A stretch of 64,000 nucleotides of DNA, from positions 248,001 through 312,000 of the forward strand of contig NZ_FOAF01000001.1 in the NCBI RefSeq assembly GCF_900109575.1, in the 5' to 3' direction. The position numbers and the translations under genes were made by a program. The notes below the pieces were generated by a model. It was not told the origin of the DNA, did not search any database, and saw nothing but the letters and a program-made list of their open reading frames with translations. Each line of letters opens with the position of its first letter. Within the stretch, counting starts at the first letter, position 1. This document shows, piece after piece, positions 35,979 to 44,887 of the stretch. This stretch comes from Olivibacter domesticus. Its GTDB lineage: Bacteria; Bacteroidota; Bacteroidia; Sphingobacteriales; Sphingobacteriaceae.

Positions 35979-36830
35979 TTAATCGTTCTGCTCTGTAGTT
36001 TTGAATTCGGAAGTGTTGCTTCCGGTCTGTTGTTTAAAGAAGCGGCTAAAATGTGCGGGGCTCTCAAATCCTAGTTCATAAGCGATCTCTTTGGCCGATT
36101 TATCTGTATAGTGTAGGTATCGCTTAGCCTCCAGGATAATTCGGTTGCGGATGAGCACGGATGGTGCCGGTTGCTTTAAAAGGGCAAACGTGTTGCTCAG
36201 CGTTTTGGGTGATTTGTTCAGCGCAGCGGCATAGAACTTCACCTCATGTTCCTTTTTGAAATTTCCTTCGAGTATCAGCGAAAATTTCCGGATCAAATCC
36301 ATCTTTTCATCTGGAAATAACTGATAGCTTTCGCATTGCTGTTTGGCTATACGTGTTGTCTTGATGATTACTCTTTTGAGCAGGGTTCTCAGCATCTCAC
36401 CTTGGAAATTATCTCTCACCTGCATTTCGCTGGAGAACACTTGCAATAGATGCTGCATTTCATCCGTTTCTGCAGGTTCCAATTTGATGAACATGGGGTG
36501 GTGGATTCCATAGAATAGGAAGCCAACGCACCCTACTTCTGCATCGTGGTTCAGGATACAATAAAATTCGCGGTTGAACTGCCACGCTACCAGCTCTCCG
36601 GGACGTTCGAACTGAAAGTGCTGGTTGGAAACTAATGGTAGGATGCTGGCTTCGGGCATGAGGTAGGTAACCTCATCAATTTTTACCTGTTGTGCAGCAC
36701 CTTTATTATAAATAAAAGTGTTGATCGGTTCAGGATCATTTTTCCGTAAACCACTGCCCGACAGTAATTTATTATTGTGGTGCATTACAAAACGTCCGAG
36801 CGTTCCTTTTTCATTGTATTCGCTGATCAT
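35979..36830 (-). CDS. AraC-family regulator inside the redox-repair cluster
   Basis: A 283-residue regulator. Residues about 30-115 form a cupin-like sensor (YLMPEASILPLVSNQHFQF), and the C-terminal HTH includes AKEIAYELGFESPAHFSRFF. Cysteines at 91 (REFYCILN), 101 (VGCVGF) and 166 (QQCESY) lie in or near the sensor region; AraC-type oxidant sensors such as RclR use Cys oxidation, so a redox input is possible but unproven. It is in the middle of nine same-strand genes and is followed 11 nt later by the AhpD-like, msrA, msrB and dsbD genes, which it most likely controls. Confidence 0.9.
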   Translation of the reverse strand: MISEYNEKGTLGRFVMHHNNKLLSGSGLRKNDPEPINTFIYNKGAAQQVKIDEVTYLMPEASILPLVSNQHFQFERPGELVAWQFNREFYCILNHDAEVGCVGFLFYGIHHPMFIKLEPAETDEMQHLLQVFSSEMQVRDNFQGEMLRTLLKRVIIKTTRIAKQQCESYQLFPDEKMDLIRKFSLILEGNFKKEHEVKFYAAALNKSPKTLSNTFALLKQPAPSVLIRNRIILEAKRYLHYTDKSAKEIAYELGFESPAHFSRFFKQQTGSNTSEFKTTEQND

Positions 36831-36904
36831 ATACGTATCGTTATTTAAAGCTACGGCCTATTCTTGTACTAATATACCTGTTTTTTTTGAGCGCTGCTGA
36901 CCGC

Positions 36905-37369
36905 TTATTTCTTTGTCTTTGCTTGCTTTCCGAAGGCCACTAGTCTGTCTCCATTCACAAAACCTACTTGCCGCATAAGCAGTTTCCCGTCTGGACTGAA
37001 GAATAGCAACGTTGGGTAGGCTGTTACTTCCCATTGTTCTGCAAGTTCGATGCCCTCACCCTTTTCCATATCTATAGTATAGTTGATAAAATGGTCATTG
37101 AAATAGGCAGCCGCTCCATCCTCCATGAATGTTTTCGATTTCAGCAATTTACAGGGGCCACACCAGCTTGTGTAGGCATCCACAAAAATATATTTGCCGC
37201 TTTTTTTTGCCTTGGTGGAGATATCTTTCCATTGGCCATCCGTGAAATGGATGCCTTTGGCCATGGTAGATTGCTCTTTCATCTGCGCTTCGGCCGCACT
37301 GCTAAGAAACAATGCAAGGCAACAGCATATAATGCGCAGTGCTTTTGGATAGTTGTTCACACTTTTCAT
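36905..37369 (-). CDS. Periplasmic thioredoxin-like protein
   Basis: A 154-residue exported thioredoxin-fold protein. The signal peptide ends near SSAAEAQ, the active site is WCGPC within FVDAYTSWCGPCKLLKSKTF, and the cis-Pro loop is AYPTLLFF. WCGPC is the reducing type of site, so it probably receives electrons from DsbD and hands them to MsrA/B or to the peroxiredoxin-like protein encoded just upstream. It starts 1 nt after the peroxiredoxin gene stop and is 74 nt before the AraC gene. Confidence 0.92.
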   Translation of the reverse strand: MKSVNNYPKALRIICCCLALFLSSAAEAQMKEQSTMAKGIHFTDGQWKDISTKAKKSGKYIFVDAYTSWCGPCKLLKSKTFMEDGAAAYFNDHFINYTIDMEKGEGIELAEQWEVTAYPTLLFFSPDGKLLMRQVGFVNGDRLVAFGKQAKTKK

Positions 37370-37370
37370 C

Positions 37371-38084
37371 TTACAGGTCTTTATAGATCGTCGTCGCCAC
37401 CGCTTTCAATAAGTCGGGACTAAGACGTTGTTTGAAATCCGGGTTAATGTATTCATAATGTATTTTGCCAGCCCTATCCAGAATAAATACTGAGGGAACG
37501 GGCAGCAATAGCTCCTTATCTATACCTCCAGTGGTTTTGGGCAGCATTTCCCAATAACCTTTGGGCGCTTTGAACGCAAGGCCAAATTTTTTGGATACCT
37601 GTAGGTCGGCATCTGAAAGCAATGTATAACCTAATTGCTCCTTCGAGGCCGATTGGATCAATCCTTCAGGGCTATCGGTACTAATGGCGAGTAGTTGATA
37701 ACCGATTTTTTCCAGCTCCGGCATCAGCTCCTGTAAACCGGAAAGCTGTTTGGAGCAATATGGGCACCATCCACCTCTGTAAAAAATTAGGACGGTTGGT
37801 TTGCTTGCTATTGCTTTATTCAGATCAAATTCCTTTCCGGAGGCATCTTTGAGCCTTACTGTTGGAATCGATTCACCGATGAGCAAAGGGCTGATATCTG
37901 TTGGATTTTGCGGTATCATATACATGGGTTCATCCGTATTCATTCTGGACGACATCTCCATCTTGTTTTCTTTACCCATTTTATCCTGTGCCTTCGTTAT
38001 ATTCAGTGTCAGGAAGATAGTTATTGTTATTATTGCCATCGCTACATGAATTGCTTGATGACTCATCGTTTTTATATTTCTCAT
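37371..38084 (-). CDS. Exported peroxiredoxin-like (AhpC/TSA) family protein
   Basis: A 237-residue thioredoxin-fold protein with an N-terminal hydrophobic signal (MAIITITIFLTLNITKAQ). The catalytic segment is FYRGGWCPYCSKQLSGLQEL, a CxxC version of the peroxiredoxin-like family 2 site, followed by GYQLLAISTDSPEG and VPSVFILDRAGKIHYEY. It probably reduces peroxides or low-molecular thiols in the periplasm using thioredoxin. It lies between the intact AhpD-like gene (25 nt upstream) and the thioredoxin gene (1 nt downstream), so the three are almost certainly co-transcribed. Confidence 0.9.
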   Translation of the reverse strand: MRNIKTMSHQAIHVAMAIITITIFLTLNITKAQDKMGKENKMEMSSRMNTDEPMYMIPQNPTDISPLLIGESIPTVRLKDASGKEFDLNKAIASKPTVLIFYRGGWCPYCSKQLSGLQELMPELEKIGYQLLAISTDSPEGLIQSASKEQLGYTLLSDADLQVSKKFGLAFKAPKGYWEMLPKTTGGIDKELLLPVPSVFILDRAGKIHYEYINPDFKQRLSPDLLKAVATTIYKDL

Positions 38085-38109
38085 GGATCGGATCTTTAAA
38101 AATTGCCTA

Positions 38110-38649
38110 TTATGCTATTTCTTTTGCCAATGGAAAATCCACGGGCACTTGTGTGACTGCATGTAATAGGTTACTAATGGTCCTGTCGCCAATCAACATG
38201 ATCAGGTCGACCAAATTTTCTTTCGTGTATCCCGAATCGAAAAATGAAGTGATCAGCGCTCCATCAATATGAGGATGGTTTTCGGTGATTGCCTTTGTTA
38301 ACTTCACAAGGCTGTTCAATTTCTCGTCGGAAGAAACGCTACCTGCCCTGATCTCCAATGCCAAGTCCCCGCTAATGCCTGTCGTCTTTGCGATGACAGT
38401 ATGAGCGCTTAGGCAATAAATACAATTATTGACCTGACTTACTACCAGGTTAACAGCTTCTACTTCTTTGGCCGTTAGAGAGGAGGGACTGTCCTCTAAT
38501 TGCAGGTAGGCTTCTAAAGCATGTTCTGAGTACGCTATCACGTTATATAGGTTTGGTACTTTGCCAAATGATTGCTCCATCTTTTCGAAAAGTTTGCGGT
38601 TCTTTTCTGATATTTCTTCCTTTTTTAAGAGGCTGAATATTTTTTCCAT
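38110..38649 (-). CDS. Carboxymuconolactone decarboxylase (AhpD-like) family protein, CxxC intact
   Basis: A 179-residue all-helical AhpD-like protein. The active-site helix reads VNNCIYCLSAHTVIAKTTG, with Cys76, Cys79 and His83, all that AhpD-type alkylhydroperoxidases need. ATG 38649 is used; a GTG at 38676 would add 9 residues. It is a paralogue of the gene at 35401, sharing VPNLYN / IPNLFL and the same active-site spacing. It follows the spondin-domain lipoprotein by 58 nt and precedes the peroxiredoxin-like gene by 25 nt. Confidence 0.9.
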   Translation of the reverse strand: MEKIFSLLKKEEISEKNRKLFEKMEQSFGKVPNLYNVIAYSEHALEAYLQLEDSPSSLTAKEVEAVNLVVSQVNNCIYCLSAHTVIAKTTGISGDLALEIRAGSVSSDEKLNSLVKLTKAITENHPHIDGALITSFFDSGYTKENLVDLIMLIGDRTISNLLHAVTQVPVDFPLAKEIA

Positions 38650-38707
38650 GTCGATTTTTTTGAGGAAGAAGCGCACTTTCGTGACTTCTTCCAGGGGTGT
38701 TATTGAT

Positions 38708-40012
38708 TTATTCTAGTGTTACTTTGATGATGTTTTGGATAGCTGGTAGGGTAGTGAAAGCGTTGGGGTTCGGTACCTCTCTAATAGCTTCGCTTTCTTC
38801 TAAAGGTGTACCTGCTAAGTTAAACTGTGTAATGCCGGCACCTGGGAACTGATTCACTGCGGTACCGTTATCAAATAAACCGATAGCCGTAGATATATCG
38901 CCCTTCTGCGTGGCGTCTACACCGTTATCTTTCGATGCAAAAAACCAGTCGTTGGAAAAGCCATACATGGTGGCAATAGCCAATCGGTCGCCTTCGGCAA
39001 CATTCAATTGCTGTGATACGCTGCCTCCGGCCTGTTCACCTATTTTCGGCAACAGGATCGTCGAGCTTGCCGCAGGCAATACGTACACTTCTTTTACACC
39101 TTCCACAGTTTTCAGGTGGTCGGCCAGTAAGGAGGCATCTCCCTTTTGGGCCAGTTCCTTTAAGCCTTCTCCACGGTCATTCTCTCCTGTTTTGTAAATA
39201 GGATTTTCGTTGCCTTGATAAACAACAACCAGTATCGGAGAAAGGGGAGTGAAGATTCCGGTTTGCCCCTGGATATATTCTCCCAATACACTGTTATCTC
39301 CCATTTCTGCAATATTGGTGAGGCCGTTCGCGGTGGGTTTGCCCGCTTCATATAAGGGGTTCGGACTTAAGAGATCGCCCCCGGCTATATAAGAAATGGT
39401 CCATACACCCGGACTGAACGGAGTTGCATTGCTTGTATTGCCGGAGGTGTTTTCGATGGTCAATGTAAAAGTCGAATTGCCTTCATAGTGTAGGCTGGCC
39501 TTCATCAGCGATGAGGCCGTTGCATAACTGTTGCCTTGCGCGTCGGTGCCTGTGACTTCGGTGATGTTTTGCCCGCTAGCTTCAGCTGTACCTGGATGAC
39601 TTACATTTGCTCCTGGAACCTGGTTGATACGAGTGCCGTTGTCCCATAACTTGATCTGGGAAGAAACATCTCCCTCAATCGGAGCACCATCTTCCGTATA
39701 TAAGGTTATACCCGGGTTGGCCGGAGCGAAGAATAGGTCGTTCGACCAGCCGTACATAGTGGCAAAGGAAAGTGCCTGACCTTTGGCAGCCGAGAACTGA
39801 AAGGAAATCGATTCACCAGGCATAATCACTGGTGCACTTCCCTCATTTTTAAAGGTTCCCGATTGTACTAATGGCCTAGAATCAAGTACATTTTCCACTC
39901 TAATGGTAGAAGCCATATCCATTTGTTGACCATTGTCGTCATCTTTATTACAGGCTGCAAATAAGAAGGGCAGTGTTGCGAGGGATAACCAAACTGATTT
40001 TCTGTGTTCCAT
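38708..40012 (-). CDS. Spondin-domain lipoprotein (two units)
   Basis: A 434-residue lipoprotein (lipobox LPFLFAAC) with duplicated spondin_N-like sequence. ALSFATMYGWSNDLFFAPAN in the first half pairs with AIATMYGFSNDWFFASKDNG in the second, as do IKLWDNGTRINQVPGA and IGLFDNGTAVNQFPGA; the linkers around NPLYEAGKPTANGL and NPIYKTGENDRGEGL are also repeats. Bacterial spondin domains are envelope beta-sandwiches of unknown function. It is the first gene of the redox cluster. A -7 box lies 36-43 nt upstream of its start. Confidence 0.88.
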   Translation of the reverse strand: MEHRKSVWLSLATLPFLFAACNKDDDNGQQMDMASTIRVENVLDSRPLVQSGTFKNEGSAPVIMPGESISFQFSAAKGQALSFATMYGWSNDLFFAPANPGITLYTEDGAPIEGDVSSQIKLWDNGTRINQVPGANVSHPGTAEASGQNITEVTGTDAQGNSYATASSLMKASLHYEGNSTFTLTIENTSGNTSNATPFSPGVWTISYIAGGDLLSPNPLYEAGKPTANGLTNIAEMGDNSVLGEYIQGQTGIFTPLSPILVVVYQGNENPIYKTGENDRGEGLKELAQKGDASLLADHLKTVEGVKEVYVLPAASSTILLPKIGEQAGGSVSQQLNVAEGDRLAIATMYGFSNDWFFASKDNGVDATQKGDISTAIGLFDNGTAVNQFPGAGITQFNLAGTPLEESEAIREVPNPNAFTTLPAIQNIIKVTLE

Positions 40013-40318
40013 AATCTATGTCTTTTTCTTTGTTAATTTTGTTAAGACAAAGGTAGATTGGATAAGCCCCACTGGAGATATCCGTATTTCCCGACTTGAT
40101 GACCGTTCTTCCCGAATAGCTCATTTTAACCTTCGGGAAAAAGAGATCTTTTGATCCGGCCTTACCTCGAATGAGTGTTCTCAAGCACACAATCTCTCAT
40201 TCAAGGCGTAATTGATAATGATGGTTTAAGGATATTTTTTTACTTTTGTGCCCAAAGAATTTTACTTGTTAAGACACTCTCCCTCTAAACTTATAAGTAA
40301 TATAAAGGCTTTTTAAGC
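40013..40318. other. Divergent intergenic region between spondin and ClC genes
   Basis: Holds the -7 box for the redox cluster (40048-40055, minus) and a TACTTTTG box at 40241-40248 on the plus strand, 71 nt before the ClC start, without a matching -33 box. I see no small ORF, RNA gene or strong repeat in the rest. Confidence 0.5.
40048..40055 (-). promoter_or_regulatory. Candidate -7 box for the redox-repair cluster
   Basis: Minus-strand TACCTTTG fits TAnnTTTG and lies 36 nt before the first ATG of the cluster. There is no TTTG at the -33 distance, so the promoter would need an activator or be weak. Confidence 0.4.
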
Positions 40319-42163
40319 ATGAGAACACGTACAAAAAGGAAATATCATAATTTTCTAAAATTTAAGAGAGATTTTCAAAAATACAGCATACACAAAGCGC
40401 GAAGTTATGAGCTTGTTTTGCACTGGCTCAAGAGTAGGCTCAGCAGAAATCAGTTCCTCATTCTTTCGGGCGTTTTGGTTGGATCTACGTCAGGCTTGGC
40501 GGGAGTAGTTCTAAAGTCGCTTGTCCATTATATCCATTATTTTATCACCACCAAAGTGCATCTGGAATACCAACTGCTATTTTACGTTGTTTTTCCGTTT
40601 TTAGGTATTGTACTGACAACGCTTATTGTCGTCTTTGTTTTTAAAGGACAAGACCGGAAAGGTTTAGGGGCAATTCTTTATGAAATTGCAAGAAATTCAA
40701 GCATTGTCTCTTCTGTCAAGATGTATTCGCAAATAATACAGAGTGCGGTTACCGTTGGTTTGGGTGGCTCTGCCGGGCTGGAAAGTCCCATTGCCGTCAC
40801 CGGTTCGGCTATTGGATCGAACTTCGCACAAACATATAAATTGGAATATAGGGAACGAACTCTTTTATTGGCTGCGGGTGCAACAGCTGGTATCGCTTCT
40901 GCATTTAATGCACCGATAGCGGGGATGATGTTTGCCTTCGAGATTTTGCTTACGGGGGTCGTGTTTTCGGACTTTATACCGTTGGTGGTAGCGGCTGTTT
41001 GTGGTAGCCTTATTTCCCGTATCTTTCTACAGGAGGATGTTCTTTTCGGTTTTCACTCGCGCGAAGCTTTCGATTATCATAATCTGCTTTATTTTTTGAT
41101 TTTAGGTGTATTTACGGGGTTATATGCGAGATACTTTGTATTGGTCTCTCAACGTGTAGATCACTTTTTCCATAACCTCAGATTTTCACGGATACAAAAA
41201 GCAATAATTGGCGGATGCATCCTGTCCCTTTTATGTCTCTTATTGCCCCCTTTATTCGGGGAAGGCTATGAAACTGTTAAATTACTTAATGATGGGCAGG
41301 CAGCGGCTGTTCTGAAGAACAGTTTTTTCAGGTATTTAGATTTTGAAAACTTTTCCGTTATCATTTTTCTTGCTTTTGTATGTCTCTTAAAAGCGTTCGC
41401 TACCTCGGTCACCATATTCAGTGGGGGAAATGGTGGTAATTTCGCTCCTTCTTTATTTGCGGGTGGTACGCTGGGCTATTTATTCGCAATGATATGTCAT
41501 GCCGTAGGTTTAACCGACGTGCCGGTAACTAATCTGGTGCTTGTGGGAATGGCCGGGGTGATGAGTGGTGTATTATATGCACCGCTGACAGCCATCTTCC
41601 TGATTGCCGAATCTAGCTCAGGGTATGATCTTTTTATTCCACTGATGATTGTTTCGGTTATTTCCTTTTTAATGGCAAGATGGTTCGCTCCGATATCTCC
41701 CGACTTACGTAAACTAGCTGACGAAGGTAAAATCTTTACGCGTGAACATGATAAGAATATTTTGACGCTTTTAGATACAAGTGAACTGGTGAGCAAAAAC
41801 GCACAAATCATCTTGGATGATGCACCCCTGGAAGATCTGCTTAATATTATTAAAAATGGTAAAATGAATACTTTTGCAGTTTTGAACCAGCAAAGGAACC
41901 TCGTAGGCATCTTTACGTTGGATGATATACGCCCCTTTCTTTTTAATAATGATTTACAGGAGTGCTTGAATTTAAAACAGATCGTAAAAGCACCCGCGGC
42001 CATCATCAAAGAAACCGACCAGATGAAAGACATTATTAAGGCCTTTGATGAAACTGGTACCTGGAATTTGCCAGTTGTAAATAGTGATAACAAGTTTATT
42101 GGTTTCATCTCCAAATCATCGGTATTGACCAGCTATAGGCAATTGTTGAAGGAATATTCGTAA
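40319..42163 (+). CDS. ClC-family chloride channel/antiporter with two C-terminal CBS domains
   Basis: A 614-residue membrane protein with about ten hydrophobic segments between residues 40 and 450. The ClC selectivity motifs are visible: GLGGSAGLESPIAVTGSAIG, which keeps the gating Glu in a GLESP form instead of GREGP, and GGNGGNFAPSLFAGG. Residues about 480-610 form two CBS domains (AQIILDDAPLEDLLNII; VNSDNKFIGFISKSSVL) that may bind nucleotides. The basic N-terminus (MRTRTKRKYHN) is cytoplasmic. It may exchange chloride for protons in pH or osmotic balance. The phospholipase gene begins 49 nt later. Confidence 0.94.
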   Translation: MRTRTKRKYHNFLKFKRDFQKYSIHKARSYELVLHWLKSRLSRNQFLILSGVLVGSTSGLAGVVLKSLVHYIHYFITTKVHLEYQLLFYVVFPFLGIVLTTLIVVFVFKGQDRKGLGAILYEIARNSSIVSSVKMYSQIIQSAVTVGLGGSAGLESPIAVTGSAIGSNFAQTYKLEYRERTLLLAAGATAGIASAFNAPIAGMMFAFEILLTGVVFSDFIPLVVAAVCGSLISRIFLQEDVLFGFHSREAFDYHNLLYFLILGVFTGLYARYFVLVSQRVDHFFHNLRFSRIQKAIIGGCILSLLCLLLPPLFGEGYETVKLLNDGQAAAVLKNSFFRYLDFENFSVIIFLAFVCLLKAFATSVTIFSGGNGGNFAPSLFAGGTLGYLFAMICHAVGLTDVPVTNLVLVGMAGVMSGVLYAPLTAIFLIAESSSGYDLFIPLMIVSVISFLMARWFAPISPDLRKLADEGKIFTREHDKNILTLLDTSELVSKNAQIILDDAPLEDLLNIIKNGKMNTFAVLNQQRNLVGIFTLDDIRPFLFNNDLQECLNLKQIVKAPAAIIKETDQMKDIIKAFDETGTWNLPVVNSDNKFIGFISKSSVLTSYRQLLKEYS

Positions 42164-42212
42164 TGGACGGTATTTGTTGTTAACAAATAATAAATTAGAT
42201 TTATTTTTTAGG

Positions 42213-44702
42213 ATGGATACAAGGAGAGATTTTTTGAAAAAGGCAGCCACGTTTGCTGGAAGTGCCTCTTTAATGCATTTGATGCCAGCCTCTATCGCGA
42301 AAGCGATGGCGATAGATCCAGCTTCCGGTAGCAGTTATCTGGACGCCGAACATGTAGTGCTACTGATGCAGGAGAACCGATCTTTTGATCATGCTTTTGG
42401 TACTTTACAAGGCGTACGTGGTTTTAATGATCCACGCGCGATCAGCTTACCGAATAAGAATAAGGTTTGGTGCCAAACGCGTAAAAGTGGTGAAACTTTT
42501 GCTCCTTTTCGGCTGGATATGAAGGACTCCAAGATTACGTGGATGGGCTGCCTACCGCATAATTGGACCGACCAGACTGATGCACGAAACGGCGGAAAGA
42601 TGGATCGATGGCTGGATGTTAAACGATCGGGATTCAAAGAATTTGCCGAGATACCACTCACTATGGGGCACTATACACGCGGAGATATTCCTTTTTATTA
42701 TTCATTAGCTGATGCTTTTACCATTTGCGATCAGCACTTTTGCTCGAGCTTAACAGGAACCAATCCTAATCGTTTGTATTTCTGGACAGGCAATATTCGG
42801 GAAGGCTTGGACGGAAAGGCTTTGGTTTGGAATGGTGACTCCGAGTATAGTGGAAAGGCTAACTGGAAAACGTTTCCCGAACGTCTGGAAGAGCAGGGTG
42901 TCGACTGGAAAATTTACCAGAATGAAATTTCTTCGAGCAGTGCAGGCTACAGTGGAGAGGCTAACAGCTGGTTGGCTAATTTCGGTTGTAATGTAATGGA
43001 GTATTTTCCACAATACAACGTGAAACTTAGCAGGCGTTATATCGATTTGCTTAATCAGCAAGAGGAAGAGCTATCACACAAAATCGGGGAGTATAGGCCA
43101 GAAAATAGCGGCGAGAAAATAGCGGAACTAAAAAAGAAATTGGAATACGTTATCGCTGAACAAGAATTATATACCTTAGAGCGCTATGAGCAACTGAGCG
43201 ATCGCGAGAAGGCTTTGCATGATAGGGCTTTTGTGAATAATGCGGGCGATCCGGATTATATGAAGCTGGAAAGGCTCATGTATAAAGATGGGCAAACGAA
43301 ACGAGCGCTAAATATCCCGAAGGGAGACATATTATATCAATTTAGACAGGACGTTAATAATGGTAAGCTACCGACCGTTTCGTGGCTTACGCCTCCTCAA
43401 TTGTTCTCCGACCATCCCGACTCGCCTTGGTTCGGTGCTTGGTATGTGAGCGAGGTAATGGACATCCTTACACAAAACCCGGAGGTCTGGAAAAAAACGA
43501 TTTTTATTCTCACCTACGACGAAAATGATGGCTATTTCGATCATGTGCCGCCATTTGGAGCACCTAACCCGTATAAGGATGGCACAGGGAAAGTATCGCC
43601 AGGTATTGATGTTAGGCCTGAATTTGTACGCCAAGAAGAGCAGTATTATCCGGAAAGTGGTCGGGAAAGCAATATAGGGTTGGGATTCCGTGTACCCTTG
43701 ATCGTTGCATCTCCTTGGACAAGGGGCGGATGGGTGAACTCCCAGGTATTTGACCATACTTCACCCTTGCAATTCTTGGAAACTTTTCTTTCAAAGAAAT
43801 TTAAGAAGCCTATTGTAGAAACTAACATCACGGCCTGGCGCCGTGCGGTCTGCGGCGATTTAACATCTTCTTTTAGGTCTTATGGGGGCGAGACTATTAA
43901 AAAGCCAATGAGTCTGGAAAAGGAACCTTTCATGGAAGGGATTCACCAAGCAAAATACAAAGGACTTCCAGCTAACTTCAAGGCTTTGACCACCGAAGAA
44001 ATTGACCTCATTAATCGGAATGCGGTGGCGTCACCGTTTTTTCCGCAACAGGAAAAAGGTGTTCGCGATGCTTGTGTGCTTCCGTATGAGCTTTATGTAA
44101 ATGGTTGCTATGATAAAGCTTTAAATCGATATGAGATTAGCTTTAAGGCGGCTAGTCAGATCTTTGGTAAGCACGCCTCTGGCGCTCCTTTTCTAGTATA
44201 TGCCCTGAATTCTTATGGGGGGGAGCTAAGCCGTAGTTGGAATTATGCTCTTGAAGCCGGAACCGAACTGCGCGACGAATGGCCAGTAAATAAATTTGAC
44301 GATGGATATTATTATTTAGGTGTATATGGTCCAAATGGTTTTTACCGATCTTTTAGCGGTACGGCTAATAATAATCCGCTGATACAGATCAGTTGCTTAT
44401 ATCAAAGTGATGCCTGGGAAAGGGGCTCTTTGACAGGCAAACTCTTGTTGAAGTTGATTAATAAGGATGAGCAGGATCACGAGCTGCTTGTTGAAGACAG
44501 AAGCTACGGCGATAAGACAAGGCATTTGGTAGTAGAAAGAGGGAGCACTGCTACTATCATACTGGATGTCAACAAAAATCATAATTGGTACGACGTAGAG
44601 GTGCGATGCAAGGGGTATGAGGATTTTGCAGAACGCTTTGCCGGTAGAATAGAAACAGGAAAACCATTGAAAACGGACCCTGTAATGGGTGGCATGGTAT
44701 AA
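42213..44702 (+). CDS. Phosphocholine-specific phospholipase C (Tat-exported)
   Basis: An 829-residue enzyme of the PLC/acid phosphatase group. It starts with a Tat signal (MDTRRDFLKKAATFAGSAS); a longer frame from a TTG at 42174 would disrupt it. The catalytic domain (about 45-560) opens with HVVLLMQENRSFDHAFGTLQ and holds TGTNPNRLYFWTG and ILTYDENDGYFDHV, family hallmarks. The last 200 residues are two DUF756 beta domains (PYELYVNGCYDKALNRYEI and onward). The family cleaves phosphatidylcholine and sphingomyelin and may supply phosphate or choline; choline could feed betaine uptake or use, but the betaine transporter here is 4 kb away and not linked. Confidence 0.94.
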   Translation: MDTRRDFLKKAATFAGSASLMHLMPASIAKAMAIDPASGSSYLDAEHVVLLMQENRSFDHAFGTLQGVRGFNDPRAISLPNKNKVWCQTRKSGETFAPFRLDMKDSKITWMGCLPHNWTDQTDARNGGKMDRWLDVKRSGFKEFAEIPLTMGHYTRGDIPFYYSLADAFTICDQHFCSSLTGTNPNRLYFWTGNIREGLDGKALVWNGDSEYSGKANWKTFPERLEEQGVDWKIYQNEISSSSAGYSGEANSWLANFGCNVMEYFPQYNVKLSRRYIDLLNQQEEELSHKIGEYRPENSGEKIAELKKKLEYVIAEQELYTLERYEQLSDREKALHDRAFVNNAGDPDYMKLERLMYKDGQTKRALNIPKGDILYQFRQDVNNGKLPTVSWLTPPQLFSDHPDSPWFGAWYVSEVMDILTQNPEVWKKTIFILTYDENDGYFDHVPPFGAPNPYKDGTGKVSPGIDVRPEFVRQEEQYYPESGRESNIGLGFRVPLIVASPWTRGGWVNSQVFDHTSPLQFLETFLSKKFKKPIVETNITAWRRAVCGDLTSSFRSYGGETIKKPMSLEKEPFMEGIHQAKYKGLPANFKALTTEEIDLINRNAVASPFFPQQEKGVRDACVLPYELYVNGCYDKALNRYEISFKAASQIFGKHASGAPFLVYALNSYGGELSRSWNYALEAGTELRDEWPVNKFDDGYYYLGVYGPNGFYRSFSGTANNNPLIQISCLYQSDAWERGSLTGKLLLKLINKDEQDHELLVEDRSYGDKTRHLVVERGSTATIILDVNKNHNWYDVEVRCKGYEDFAERFAGRIETGKPLKTDPVMGGMV

Positions 44703-44848
44703 TGTAACTAGGTAGAAGATACTAAATAAATTTTAATCAAGTAGGGCTAAATTTTGTACCATATATGAACGTAAACTTCCTATCAGGTTGGAATACGGAC
44801 TCCAAATATTCATGGAGATAATGGAAGATTACTCATACATTCAACCTA

Positions 44849-44869
44849 TCAATAGCTGATGGCTATTGA
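44849..44869. promoter_or_regulatory. Inverted repeat upstream of the Crp-like gene
   Basis: Perfect 8-bp arms (TCAATAGC / GCTATTGA) around a 5-nt centre, ending 18 nt before the crp-like start codon. It could be an autoregulatory operator or a leader hairpin. No promoter pair is clear nearby. Confidence 0.4.
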
Positions 44870-44887
44870 AACACGTCAAAAAAGCAA

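Noticed and set aside
41497-42114. Minus-strand open frame of 205 codons opposite the ClC gene
   Set aside because: Antisense to the CBS region of a well-supported ClC protein; low-complexity Ser/Lys composition with no motif.
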